A DNA stretch of 37,765 bases from Fragilaria crotonensis (lineage: Eukaryota; Bacillariophyta; Fragilariophyceae; Fragilariales; Fragilariaceae). A program made the position numbers and the translations under genes. The stretch spans positions 1 through 37,765 of the forward strand of contig JAKSYS010000612.1 of assembly GCA_022925895.1 (NCBI GenBank). The letters are read 5' to 3'. Below the pieces are notes generated by a model, which was not told the origin of the DNA, did not search any database, and was given only the letters and a program-made list of their open reading frames with translations. Below are positions 19,070-29,500 of this stretch, piece after piece; the stretch's first letter is position 1; each line of letters starts with the position of its first letter.

Positions 19070-20239
19070 CTACTTCGTTGTTGTGCAGGGAATGTTGCCC
19101 TTACCAGTATTACCCTTCCAAACATTGGATCCGCATTTGGCAGACATGTCTTTCAACCCGATCAAGGCACTATCGGATACGCGGTTGTTGATGAAGCGAT
19201 TGCGCTTGGAATCCTTCTTGGCTTCGATGCCTACCTTGCAATCGGTAATGGTGTTGCAGGTCAGAGTGTTAGCGCAGGATGCGAAGACGATTAGGCCCGT
19301 GCACCCACAGTTTTGGATAGTGTTGTTCTTGACAGTGCCATGATTGCTCGTTGGATAAAGAGCAATGCCGTTCTCGATGCAGTCGACAACAAGATTATTT
19401 TCAACCACCGTCTTGTTGAAGCTACGGCCGATTGCGATACCGCTGGCACTAGATCCGGATATTCGATTTCCAGCGATGCGGATTCCAGTGTGTTCGGAAA
19501 TCCAGACGGTGGCACGTGCCTGTATGGATTCTCGACCCGTAACTTCGATCGTATTGAGTGCAATGATGGACTTGCTGCCATCGACCTGAACACCATACCC
19601 ACCACAGCGACGAACTGTGTTCTTCTTGAAAGCATTTCCCACACCAAGCAGAGACACACAGTCCTCTGTTACATCACTTATTGTATTGGAAATGACCGTG
19701 TTATTGTCTCCAAGAATAGACACACCAGAAAACGAGTTGATTAAGGAGCTGCCCTCCACTTTATTGTTGTTCCCGATGACATAGATTCCATCCCCGTCGG
19801 CAATGACATTGCGGAGAATACAATTGTCTCCTCTGATCTTGAAACACGTGCTTAATGTCTCCTTGGCAATGATATTCTCAATGCGAGCACCTTCAGCCGG
19901 AGCAACATAGTGGTCAGTCACACCATACCCGCAACCCTTGACAATGCCATTCTTAATCGTGGCACCTTTGCTACCAATAGCAATGCAGGCGGTGGTGTAA
20001 GATCTAGACACACTCGTGTCAGAACACTTCACTGTGCGCCCGTTGAGATCGAGGGTGGCTGGTCCCTTGACAAGTAAGAGATGGAGAAAGTTTTTGGAAC
20101 AATCGCAGCTAAGATCAGCGGTGAGAACTGTGTCCTTGGTGATCGTAGCTCCACAGGAAATAGCCGACGCGGATAATTGTGTTGGGTCCAACGCGAGGAT
20201 GAGACCAATGGAGGCGAGGAGACGATGCAGCGGTGCCAT
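19070..20239 (-). CDS. Secreted right-handed beta-helix (pectate-lyase-fold/NosD-like) protein
   Basis: 389 residues on the minus strand from ATG at 20239 to TAG at 19070. An N-terminal signal peptide is visible (LLASIGLILALDPTQLSASA), so the protein is probably exported. The mature part begins with ISCGATITKDTVLTADLSC and TLDLNGRTVKC, the usual opening of NosD/PbH1-type helices. It continues as about a dozen coils of 20-25 residues with regular NNT, NGI and ENxxV turns (for example GNNNKVEGSSLINSFSGVSI, NHGTVKNNTIQNCGCTGLIV, RNRFINNRVSDSALIGL). The last coil is followed by a short polar tail (CTTTK). No catalytic Lys/Arg/Asp signature of true pectate lyases is obvious. A structural, adhesive or carbohydrate-binding surface role is as likely as an enzyme. 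Confidence 0.85.
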   Translation of the reverse strand: MAPLHRLLASIGLILALDPTQLSASAISCGATITKDTVLTADLSCDCSKNFLHLLLVKGPATLDLNGRTVKCSDTSVSRSYTTACIAIGSKGATIKNGIVKGCGYGVTDHYVAPAEGARIENIIAKETLSTCFKIRGDNCILRNVIADGDGIYVIGNNNKVEGSSLINSFSGVSILGDNNTVISNTISDVTEDCVSLLGVGNAFKKNTVRRCGGYGVQVDGSKSIIALNTIEVTGRESIQARATVWISEHTGIRIAGNRISGSSASGIAIGRSFNKTVVENNLVVDCIENGIALYPTSNHGTVKNNTIQNCGCTGLIVFASCANTLTCNTITDCKVGIEAKKDSKRNRFINNRVSDSALIGLKDMSAKCGSNVWKGNTGKGNIPCTTTK

Positions 20240-20399
20240 GATCTTAGGCCGATAGTCCGATAGTGCAAGGTACGTTGCGTGAGAGGTACTACTACCTAGT
20301 TTGGTGAGAACAAATTTATGAGAGGTTTGGTACAGTATTGTACTTGGTAAACATCGGCAGCAACAGCGAGTTTTTCGCTGAGGGGAATCATCGACCGGT

Positions 20400-20434
20400 A
20401 TTCACGTGTATTCACGTTTATTCACGTGTCTTCA
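20400..20434. promoter_or_regulatory. Triplicated TTCACGTG-type decamer upstream of the beta-helix gene
   Basis: Three consecutive 10-bp units of ATTCACGTGT type, two of which contain the palindrome CACGTG (E-box/G-box core), lie about 165 bp upstream of the ATG at 20239. A TATCCTACTA duplication follows. Binding of a bHLH or bZIP factor is only a guess. Confidence 0.35.
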
Positions 20435-20469
20435 TATATTCGGTGTATATCCTACTATATCCTACTATA

Positions 20470-20841
20470 TTATAAATTAATTGTGTGCGTGAGTGCGTGC
20501 GTCCGTCTGTTACGGAGTATGACCACTCTGGGGTACTGGATGAAATGAATACTGTCTGAATTTTTTCACTTCGCCAGGGTTGAGTACTGAAAGTAAACAG
20601 TAACAGTAAAAGTAGTGGTACGGAGTACGACCAGGTTGGGGGTACTGTACGTCCAGTTTCCTGTAGTAGACACTCCGATCAAATGTGAGGTACCCACTAG
20701 TTATAAATTAATTGTGTGCGTGTGTGCGTGCGTCTGTCTGTTACGGAGTATGACCACTCTGGGGTACTGGATCAAATGAATACTGTCTGAATTTTTTCAC
20801 TACGGAGCTTCGCCAGGGTTGAGTACTGAAAGTAACAGTAA
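20470..20841. repeat. Pair of ~135-bp direct repeats flanking a ~95-bp insert
   Basis: The segment starting TTATAAATTAATTGTGTGCG at 20470 (to about 20606) recurs from 20701 (to about 20841) with few changes, including TTACGGAGTATGACCACTCT. The second copy starts directly after CTAG at 20697-20700. The same CACCCACTAG/TACCCACTAG type end is found at 26490-26499. Confidence 0.8.
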
Positions 20842-20920
20842 CCAAGAAGCTTCGCCAGTATTGGTGCTTGGCCCCCCCATGAACGCAAATTTTTTGATTA
20901 CAAAAGCCATCCCTTACTCA

Positions 20921-20985
20921 AATAACGTTTTATTAACGGTGGGTGTTTTGGTTTTTTGAAAAATAACGCTTAATTAACGGCGGGT
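20921..20985. repeat. Two iteron-like 24-bp direct repeats
   Basis: 20921-20944 and 20962-20985 share AATAACG-TT-ATTAACGG-GGGT with three differences, at 41-bp spacing, upstream of the Helitron reading frame. They could be Rep recognition sites near the Helitron 5' end; this is untested. Confidence 0.5.
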
Positions 20986-21133
20986 TGCGTCGTGAAGTTG
21001 TATTATTGGTGGTCATTGCACAGTACTGTACGCTGGCTGTACTGTAGTCCCTGTTACGACTCTACATTGTACTCCAGTACCTCATACACTCACTCACTAT
21101 AAGATGTACTCCGAGTACTGTACAGTATGGTAC

Positions 21134-21241
21134 TGTACGCTGTACTGTAGACTCCAGTACCTCATACACCTACAGTAATTGTACCGCTGTACGCTGTACT
21201 GTAGACTCCAGTACCTCATACACCTACAGTAATTGTACCGC
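21134..21241. repeat. 54-bp tandem duplication upstream of the Helitron frame
   Basis: Two adjacent 54-bp units (TGTACGCTGTACTGTAGACT ...) at 21134-21187 and 21188-21241, with a diverged third unit at about 21025-21110. They end 48 bp before the ATG at 21290 and probably form part of the element's promoter. Confidence 0.85.
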
Positions 21242-21289
21242 TCACATAATTCCTTGCTTCCAATTCTTTCCAATCAGCATATAACCATT

Positions 21290-22800
21290 ATGTCACACCC
21301 AAGTAAACATTCACTATCAACAAAGCCAGCTGCCATTGCAGCAAGGAAAAGGCGTGCCAAACTTCGCAACCTGTCCCAAGAAGAAGGTGGTGACCCTGTA
21401 GCTGCCACACAGATGGCCGCCATCACCACCAGGAACCGTGAGCAGAAGAGACAAACACGTCTGGAGCACCTCCAGAGATCTCAAGAAGGTGACCCTGTTG
21501 CTGTCACACAGATGGCCACCATCACCACCAGGAACCGTGAGCAGAAGAGACAAACACGTCTGGAGCGCCTCCAGAGATCTCAAGAAGGTGACCCTGTTGC
21601 TGTCACACAGATGGCTGCCATCACCACTCAGCACCAAGAGAACATGAGACAAACACGTCTGGAGCGCCTCCAGAGATCTCAAGAAGGTGACCCTGTTGCT
21701 GCCACACAGATGGCTGCCATCACCACTCAGCACCAAGAGCAGATGAGACAAACACGTCTGGAGCGCCTCCAGAGATCTCAAGAAGGTGACCCTGTTGCTG
21801 CCACACAGATGGCTGCCATCACCACTCAGCACCAAGAGCACATGAGACAAACACGTCTGGAGCGCCTCCAGAGATCTCAAGAAGGTGACCCTGTAGCTGC
21901 CACACAGATGGCTGCCATCACCACTAGGAACCAAGAGCAGATGAGACAAACACGTCTGGAGCGCCTCCAGAGATCTCAAGAAGGTGACCCTGTTGCTGCC
22001 ACACAGATGGCTGCCATCACCACTCAGCACCAAGAGCACATGAGACAAACACGCCAAAGTTGCCAACGCACCAATGGCGCAGCCTATTCATCTGCTCCTG
22101 CTCCAGCACGTCATGTCCTTGGCCCATGCACAGTTGAATGTCAGGGCTGCTCTGCACTGCATTTTCCAAATGAATCAAGGTCTGAAAGGGGCTACTTTTC
22201 ATCTTGCTGTGCCAAGGGCAAGGTATCTCTCCCTCTCGATCCCACACCAAATGTGTTGATGGATCTTTTTCATGCACATGAATTGTTCATGCCACACATC
22301 CGTGCCTACAACTCTGCCTTGAGTTTTGCCTCAATAGGCGCTAATGTGGATGATGCTTTGATTGATAGGAGTTGTGGAATTTATACTTTTCGCATTCATG
22401 GCTCAATGTACCACCGGTTAGGATCATTGCTCCCAGAACCTGGACAGCATCCTGCTTTTGCACAACTCTATTTCTATGACACTAACCATGAGGTGGACAA
22501 TCGTTTACATCATTTGAATACCTTGGACAGGAATACTTTGGTTTTATTGCAGCAAATGATTCAGAATCAAAACCGGCTGTATGGATTATTCAAGCAAGCT
22601 CTTGATGAGGAAACCTTGGCCAGTAATACTGATGGTAATCATGATGTTGAATTGCCTGGCCACAATGTTGCAATGCATATCCTGGATCAACCTGAATTGG
22701 ACAACAGACGGTACAATGCACCAAGTTCCAGTGAGGTAGCTGTGATTCTTCCTGACGAAGGTTCAGGTAACCGTGATATTCAGTATTGCTTCGTGCTGGA
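21290..22800 (+). pseudogene. Helitron protein, N-terminal part with 33-residue tandem repeats
   Basis: The ATG at 21290 (MSHPSKHSLSTKPAAIAARK) is chosen as the first in-frame ATG. Residues ~45-255 are seven tandem 33-residue repeats with core QRSQEGDPVAATQMAAITT. They are basic and predicted helical, and could bind DNA or form a coiled coil. After that come the usual Helitron blocks: a Cys-rich CTVECQGCSALHFPNES with CCAKGKVSLP, IRAYNSALSFASIGANVD, GIYTFRIHGSMYHRLGSLLP, FAQLYFYD, and an AVILP-type strand. At about 22770-22860 the reading changes frame twice (the expected SELHPDYSPLAYVLLF block is in the third frame), so translation from here would terminate at 23080 in nonsense. Confidence 0.8.
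21451..22055. repeat. 99-bp tandem repeat array (about 6-7 units)
   Basis: Units begin at ACAAACACGTCTGGAG near 21451, 21550, 21649, 21748, 21847 and 21946, with a partial seventh at 22045. Identity is high, and changes are mostly at the segment encoding TTRNRE versus TTQHQE. The array lies in frame in the Helitron coding sequence and leaves the antisense strand open for 249 codons, which is a by-product. Confidence 0.95.
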
Positions 22801-24366
22801 GCAATTCAGTCAATCTCAGAGCTCCATCCCGACTATTCTCCACTGGCATATGTACTCCTTTTCCAACAGGCTCCCCAAGAGGCTGGCATCCTGGCATGAT
22901 GCAAACTGGTCCAAATGCTACGACTCCACATTTGACAAGATTAACTTGCCTCATGCATGCTGCATTTCGGCTTTTTGTACGACCTGCTGCTCAGTTCTCC
23001 AATCACCTTCACTTTGCAGGGAAGCTGTTTCACCAATACATTGTGGACTGCTATGCCCAAGTGGAACAAGGCCGTCTTAATTTCATCCGTCTTAATCAAC
23101 CAAGATTGCGTGCTGAACTTTATCAAGGCATTGCAGATGCTGTTGCTGGTGAGGATGTGACAAACACTCGACAGCTGGGGCGACGAATCATTCTGCCTTC
23201 ATCTCACATTGGAAGTGCAAGAAACATGCACCAGCTTTGCCAGGATGCATTGGCAATTGTGCGCCGAATGGGCAAGCCAGACCTCTTTATTACAATGACA
23301 ACCAATCCGCAGTGGCCAGAAGTTGTTGAAAACCTTCTTCCTGGCCAAACTGTAAATGACAGACCAGATTTGGTGGCACGAGTGTTCCATCTCAAATTTA
23401 CAGAGATGATGTTTGACCTCCAGAAGCGGCAAGTGCTTGGAAGGGTTGTGGCTGCTATCTACACCATCGAATTTCAGAAGCGAGGATTGCCACATGCACA
23501 TGTACTGGTCATTTTGGCAGAGAATGACAAACCGCGCACAGAATCTGACATTGACCATATTGTTTCAGCTGAGATCCCAGATGCATTGATAGATCCTGAA
23601 CTTTTGCAACTGTGAAGAGGTGTATGTTGCATGGGCCCTGTGGCACCAAAGTTTCCCAATCGATGGAAAAATTTGAAGTGTTGTAATAGTTCTACAAAGC
23701 CAGCAGGTGAATGCAAGGACAAGTATCCCGGCCCTTTCAAGATGAGACAACACTCAATGATGATGGATTCCTCAATATCATCGACGTGATGATGGAAGGA
23801 CTGTAACTGTTCGAGGAGCTGAGTTGGACAACCGCTGGGTTGTGCCATATAATTGCCATCTTACCAAGAAGTATGATTGTCATATCAATGTTGAGGTGTG
23901 CAATTCAGTGCAGGCCGTCAAGTACCTCTACAAGTATGTATACAAGGGACACGACCGTGCTGCAGTCCAGATGGGGGAAGATGTTGATGAGATCAAGCTC
24001 TATCTTGATGGACGTTATGTCTCTGCATCAGAGGCATGCTGGCGCCTCTTCAGCCTTCGTCTACATTCAGAGAAGCCCAATGTGATGCGCCTAATGTTCC
24101 ATCTTCCCAATCAGCAATCAGTGGTTTTTGAGGAAAATGAAAATGTTGCTCAAGTGCTTGCAAGAGGACCACCCTGTACACAATTGACTGCCTGGTTGGA
24201 CCTCAATCGGCATGATCAGTATGCTCGCCAGTTCCTTTATCATGACATCCCACAACACTACACATGGAAAAGTGCTGGTGTCGAGAAGTGCTGGGTACGA
24301 CGCTCCAATCACCGGCAGACATTCCCCACTGTGTCTCGCCTCTACAGTGCTTCCTTCTTCTGGTGA
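22800..24366 (+). pseudogene. Helitron Rep (HUH/Y2) region, frameshifted
   Basis: The frame ending at 23615 contains YIVDCYAQVEQGRLNFIRLN, ILPSSHIGSARNMHQLCQDA, DLFITMTTNPQWPEV and the HUH motif in FQKRGLPHAHVLV (His-Ala-His at 23493-23501), the metal site of rolling-circle nucleases. After a disrupted stretch at 23600-23820, where HGPCG and YHRRDDGR are readable in other frames, the next frame gives LDNRWVVPYNCHL and the tyrosine cluster KYLYKYVYKG (23920-23949) expected to supply the Y2 nucleophiles. The frame ends at 24366. The order and motifs are those of eukaryotic Helitron Rep; the protein is split into at least three frames. Confidence 0.8.
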
Positions 24367-24379
24367 GAGATACTTCCTG

Positions 24380-26312
24380 CGAAGGATGTTGACTGTAGTG
24401 AAAGGTGCAACAAGCTTTGAAGCTCTACGAACCGTTGATGATGTACTTTGTCCAACATTTCAAGATGCCTGTCGTACATTGGGTCTTCTAGATGATGATA
24501 CTGAGTGGCATCGAGCCATGCAGGAAGCCACACAGACACTCTCCCAGCAAGGCTCAGAAGACTTTTGCAATCATCCTCTTCAACTGTGATGTCTCTGACC
24601 CAAGGTCACTCTATGACTCTCACTGGGCTGCCCTGTCAGAAGACTATGCACACCGTCAACCCAGCCTTAGTGAACAACACCTGCAGGACCTCCTTGTGCG
24701 TAAACTTGATGCCCTTCTGGGGATAATGCACAGCCGTTCTGTATTCGAATGGATACCATCCCTCCGCACACTTCTGGTTGAGGAGCATGGGAGTGCCATG
24801 GACAACAATTCAGTCAACCATTTGTTAGAATTGCAGCTGTCATCATCCAACACTGATATTCAACAGCAGCTGGATCGCCTCCCTCTCCTGAATCTTGAAC
24901 AGCGTGCTATTTTTGATGCTGTACTTGCTTCTGTGAACAACAATGCTGGTACTGAAAATCAGAAAAATGTTTATTTTGTTGATGGACCTGCAGGCTCAGG
25001 TAAGACGGAGTTGTTCAGGATGATCCTTGCCAAGGTGCGCAGTGAAGGGAAGGTTGCCCTTGCAACGGCCATATCAGGCATTGCTGCCTCAAACTTTGCC
25101 CCTTTGGGCCGTACTCTGCACTATATATCCGGGCTTCCAATTCAATTATATGAAACATCCATGTGCAACCTATCAAAAGAGAAGGCAGAAGTTATGAAGG
25201 TTGCAAAGATTTTGATCATTGATGAGATCACAATGCTTAAGGGTGTTGGTCTTGATGTTCTTTCACAGTCTCTTTGTGATTTACTTGAACGTAATGATGC
25301 TCCATTTGGTGGCTTGGTTGTCGTCATGGGTGGTGACTTTCGTCAAGTGCTTCCCATACTACGCCATGCTGGAAGAGCTACCACTGTGCATTCAACTGTC
25401 CTACAATCCAAAGTCTGGCAAACATCATCTGTGAATGTAATGCAACTCTCTGAAAATATGCGATTGCGAATGGACTTACAGAACACAAATGCTAACCCAG
25501 AGTTCCAAGAAGTACTTTCCCATTTTGCATCTTTCCTGTTGAGGATCGGCGAGGATATGGAGCCTTCCCCAATAAATCTACCATCTTATATATTCCAGCC
25601 TCAGGATACAAACGAACTGGTTGAGCATGTGTTTGATGATTTTTCTTCCAATGAACCAGCCTATTGGTCTGAACGTGCTATTCTATGTCCTAAAAACAAA
25701 GATGTTCAAAGAATCAATGATATGGTAACCTCAAGGCTACCTCATGATGAACATGTGTTTCTCAGTATTGACAACATCATATCTGAGGAACCTAATGATC
25801 CTGCACATACCCTCTATCCTCCTGAATTCCTGAACTCTTTGGAGCTATCTGGCCTTCCACCACATTGCCTCACTCTGAAAAAGGCATGTTGGTCATGCTG
25901 CTCGAAACCTATCAAGCACACTCAGCAATGGCACCGCCTCATTGTTCGCCGTATCTCACGGTCTGTCCTCCAGTGTTTGATTCCTACCACTGCAGAAATT
26001 GTGGACATACCACGGATTGCTCTCCTATCACCTCAAGATGAGCTGCCATTTGTCTTCAAACGACGTCAGTTTCCAGTTCAACCAGCATATGCAATGACGA
26101 TCAACAAGAGTCAAGGTCAAACATTGCGAAGAGTTGGCATTTTCTTGCCACAAGGTGTATTTGCACATGGCCAGCTTTACGTTGCTCTCTCAAGAGTTCG
26201 TAACCCACATGATCTTTTCATATTTACTGATGGTCATCTTCTGCACAACATTGTTTATAAGGAGGTCCTGATATCAAAACTGTGCCCTCAGTATCATCAA
26301 CAGGATTTGTAA
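24380..26312 (+). pseudogene. Helitron Pif1-family helicase region, frameshifted
   Basis: The linker SGERYFLRRMLTVVKGATSF lies in one frame (to 24589). The rest is in the frame from 24492 to 26312. Visible helicase motifs are Walker A GPAGSGKTEL (24984-25007), ATAISGIAASNF (Ia), KILIIDEITML (II), VVVMGGDFRQVLPI (III), MQLSENMRL, and near the end FPVQPAYAMTINKSQGQTL and QLYVALSRVRNP (V/VI), followed by LFIFTDGH. At about 25870-25960 the expected GMLVMLL block is in another frame and is followed by QWHRLIVRRIS back in frame. This local pair or triple of indels replaces about 25 residues without closing the frame. A 5'-3' DNA helicase role in transposition is known for the family. Confidence 0.85.
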
Positions 26313-26481
26313 ACAACTTCAATACTGTGTATTTTGGCAATCTAAATTAGCAAATTTCTATGAATTTGTCACTTTTTTCCTCATCTAATTGTGTTGTAAA
26401 ACACATCATTTGCAGCACGCTTGCCACTACACACAACCGTGCACAACCCATACCGTACACGTATTCCAAAAGTCCGACCAA

Positions 26482-26499
26482 TTGGGAGGCACCCACTAG
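26482..26499 (+). terminator. Helitron 3' end (short hairpin plus CTAG)
   Basis: TGGGAGGCACCCA can form a 4-bp stem with a 5-base loop, followed by CTAG (26496-26499) and T. A related sequence, TGTGAGGTACCCACTAG then T, ends at 20700. Recognition as a Helitron terminus is inferred from the rule, not from an alignment to a known element. Confidence 0.5.
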
Positions 26500-26550
26500 T
26501 GTAGTATAAGTTTCACAACTCCACCAGGAGCGAATGCATACACCAGAAAT

Positions 26551-29500
26551 CTATTTGAACGGATCAGCTTCCTGTGGATTCAATCCCTCGGATGGAGTCA
26601 TACTCAACGAGGATCCTTCCACAAACAACCTGAAACTGGAGTCACTGTTTTGTCCAAGGGAATTCGCCGAATAGGCCATCAATTCCAACGTTTCTCCCCG
26701 ATGCAATCGGCCCACCAGCGACGTGTGCCGCTTCCTACCTGCGAACGAGGTTCCGCGGGACTCCGCTCCTGAAGCTGGGGTTAGTTCGTTGCTGGCTTGC
26801 TCTGATGATAGCAACCTCGCATGCTCCCGGATAAGCGCCAAACACTTTCTCCTCGCTCCCCAAGTCTCATACAATTCAAACGCACTGGTCATGTACATGG
26901 AAGCCCTGTCATGGTCGTGATGTTCTAGGAAGTACAAAGCAGCTCGCTCATTAGCAACCGCAGCCATATTGGAAAACCCACCCCGACGTGACGCCGATAT
27001 CGCAATATCATAAAGCTCCTTCACCCGACCAACAGGTTTCTTGTTGAGCACAGCCAGTTCCGCCGTAAGGTGCTGCAAGTAATGGTAGCAATTAACATTG
27101 CCGCCCTTGACCCAGCTCTCGATCGTTTTGAAGCGCTTCAGGGCGAGCTTGTGGTACTTTCGGCGCTTCGTGGCGCGGGCCACCAAAATGGCCCCACATC
27201 CCTCGCACCACATTAACATGGGCACGTAGTGCATGCAACCGTCCAAATCTGGAGCGCGGTCGTAGACCAATTTGTCCAAGTTCTCCCGAATGACATGACT
27301 ATCATTAAAATAGATGGCCATGATGAGTTTCCCAAACCAAAGCGATTCCACAGTCTGTTGAACTCCACAGCGCCACACGGATGCCTCAGTCATGGCAGTC
27401 CCATCCAAAGTTACGGGATGCTCCACAGTAGTAGACATGAGGTTGATTACAGATTGGTGATACACATTCAACAGATCCAAGGTTATTTGCATGTTGTAAG
27501 CCTTCATCTCATTGCCGAATGATTCCATGTCTCGTAGCAGATTCTTCAAGGGCAATCCCACGAAGTAAAAAATCGAGAGGTAGAAATGGCAACAATAAAA
27601 TCCGTACACCGTATCTCCAACCTCAAAGCCAGACTTGTAGCCACGAAGCAGTGGCTCGAGACTTTGGTGAAGGGGCTTCTTGAGGTGGTCCAATCCTCCG
27701 TAGTAATTCATGAAAGTACGAGGAATGCCTGATTTTGATTTCTCCGCCAATTTCAAGCAAATTTGGCCGATTTTGTAACCAACGTCGAAGTCTCCGATCC
27801 ATGCAAGAAGGAAAGCATAACAAACCAGGATAGATCCGGCTTCGTCGGTGAAGCCATAAATCAAGATCAACCTGGTATTGACCAAGGCTAGAGTTGCCAT
27901 TATATCACTCATTCGAGCTTGAAACGCATATGTGACAATCGTGTTGATAATCCTCACCGCAGCGATCTTGGATGGATCATTTGCGAGTGGAAAGTTCAAT
28001 AGGTCTTCCTCCGTTTTGCCTTTCATCGCCTTCTTCGCCTTAATCAACGCCATGATCACTGTCAACTTGTTGAACTTTCTTGGAAGCTTCACCCCAAGCT
28101 CTTTCACAAATGTAAGCCCTTCTTGAACGGAAGTGGTCACCTTGCCTTCCGCGCCATACGCATCTACGCATACTTGAAAAACTGGGATCTTGTCTTTAGT
28201 AGTCCGCGCGTTCTGCAGTACCTCACCGATAGCGGAGTAGCATTCGGTGAAATGGCCCAGGCATAGATCCGTCCTGGCTTTATAGGTTAACAGCTCCAAG
28301 CGAACCTCGTATTGAGACCACCCAATGCCCTCCATTACTTGCAACCCATGAGAGAGGTAATTCGCAGTTGGTCGAAAGGCGGATGAGCTCATGGCTGCTT
28401 TGGCGCTCGCCAGGTTGAGCTTCGCAATCGCAGTCATCTCATCGACATCCTCGAGTAGATGGAGACATCGGTTCAGCTGAGTTGCCGCGAGGAAGGACAA
28501 CCAGTCTTCCTTAGGCGCCATCTGTTTCCATACTGACATGAGGGCACGTCCGATTTTCAAATGCACTTTATCGGCGCTGGCAATCTCCGTAACGAGAGTG
28601 TAGAAGGCTTGATGAATCTTGTCGTGGGCGAACCGGTAGACAGAAGAGCCACGTTGTCGATCTACTACTCCTTCCTGTGAAGCCACTTCGAGGGCATTCA
28701 TCAATCTATCTCTACCCATAATTTCTCTTGTTTTCGGCGGTCGAATCGTGACCAGTAACGACTCTACGACCAATGCGTCAAACTTTGCGCCGAGACACGA
28801 ACCAATGATGAGGGAAAAGCGTGTATCGACCGGAAGCGTACTGATCTTTAACAAATATGTGTCGACAATGTTGTCCCCAATGTCTGTATCGGACTGAATC
28901 GTCTCAATGTCCCACTCCCAACAGAATTTGGACATTGAGTGTTTGATCAATTTCTGTTTTTCGATCGCTTTCAGAATTTGGACTGCGAAATGTGGATTAC
29001 CAGCGCTCTTTGCATGGACAATTGTGGCGAGCGATTCCGTTTTGGCCTTGCTCATGCGGAGAAGCGTGGCAACCAGCTCATTAACTTGACTTACACTGAA
29101 ATCGTGTAAGGAAATGCTGCGAAAGCGAGATTGCTGCGAGAGCAAAGCCAAATGCTCGCCAGTCACAGGACACGTCTCGATTGCTCGATAAGCCCCAATG
29201 AGCAATAAATGTGGAAGTGTCTGGTCCAGCGCGATGTCTCGTATCAGATCCCAGCTCTCTTGATCTGCCCAATGAATATCATCGATACACATGATAACAG
29301 TTTTTCCTGTCACCACCGCCGAGCGAAGGAGGGCACGAAAGGAATGCTTCATTCGATTGAATGCAACAGTCTCGTTGTAGGAACGTTCCACTAGTTCCAT
29401 GGTCGATCCTAGTATCCTTTCTACTTGTGGGATGGCGCATCGGAGAATTGCATCTTCCGGTCCCAGCGAATCCGACAATTCTTCTCTGATGATATGCAGA

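Larger units (their letters stand above)
20921..26499 (+). mobile_element. Helitron (rolling-circle transposon), decayed autonomous copy
   Basis: A Rep-type HUH/Y2 region followed by a Pif1-family helicase on one strand defines a Helitron. The likely 3' end is CTAG at 26496-26499 followed by T, preceded by the small hairpin TGGG-AGGCA-CCCA, matching the Helitron rule of a hairpin, CTRR and an AT target. The 5' end is not certain: I could not fix a TC terminus and have placed the start at the iteron-like repeats. The coding part is broken by at least five frame changes, so this copy is not autonomous now. Confidence 0.85.

Noticed and set aside
21317..22066. 249-codon antisense frame
   Set aside because: It is the complement of the 99-bp repeat array, which keeps all in-phase frames open; the sense strand carries the Helitron protein.
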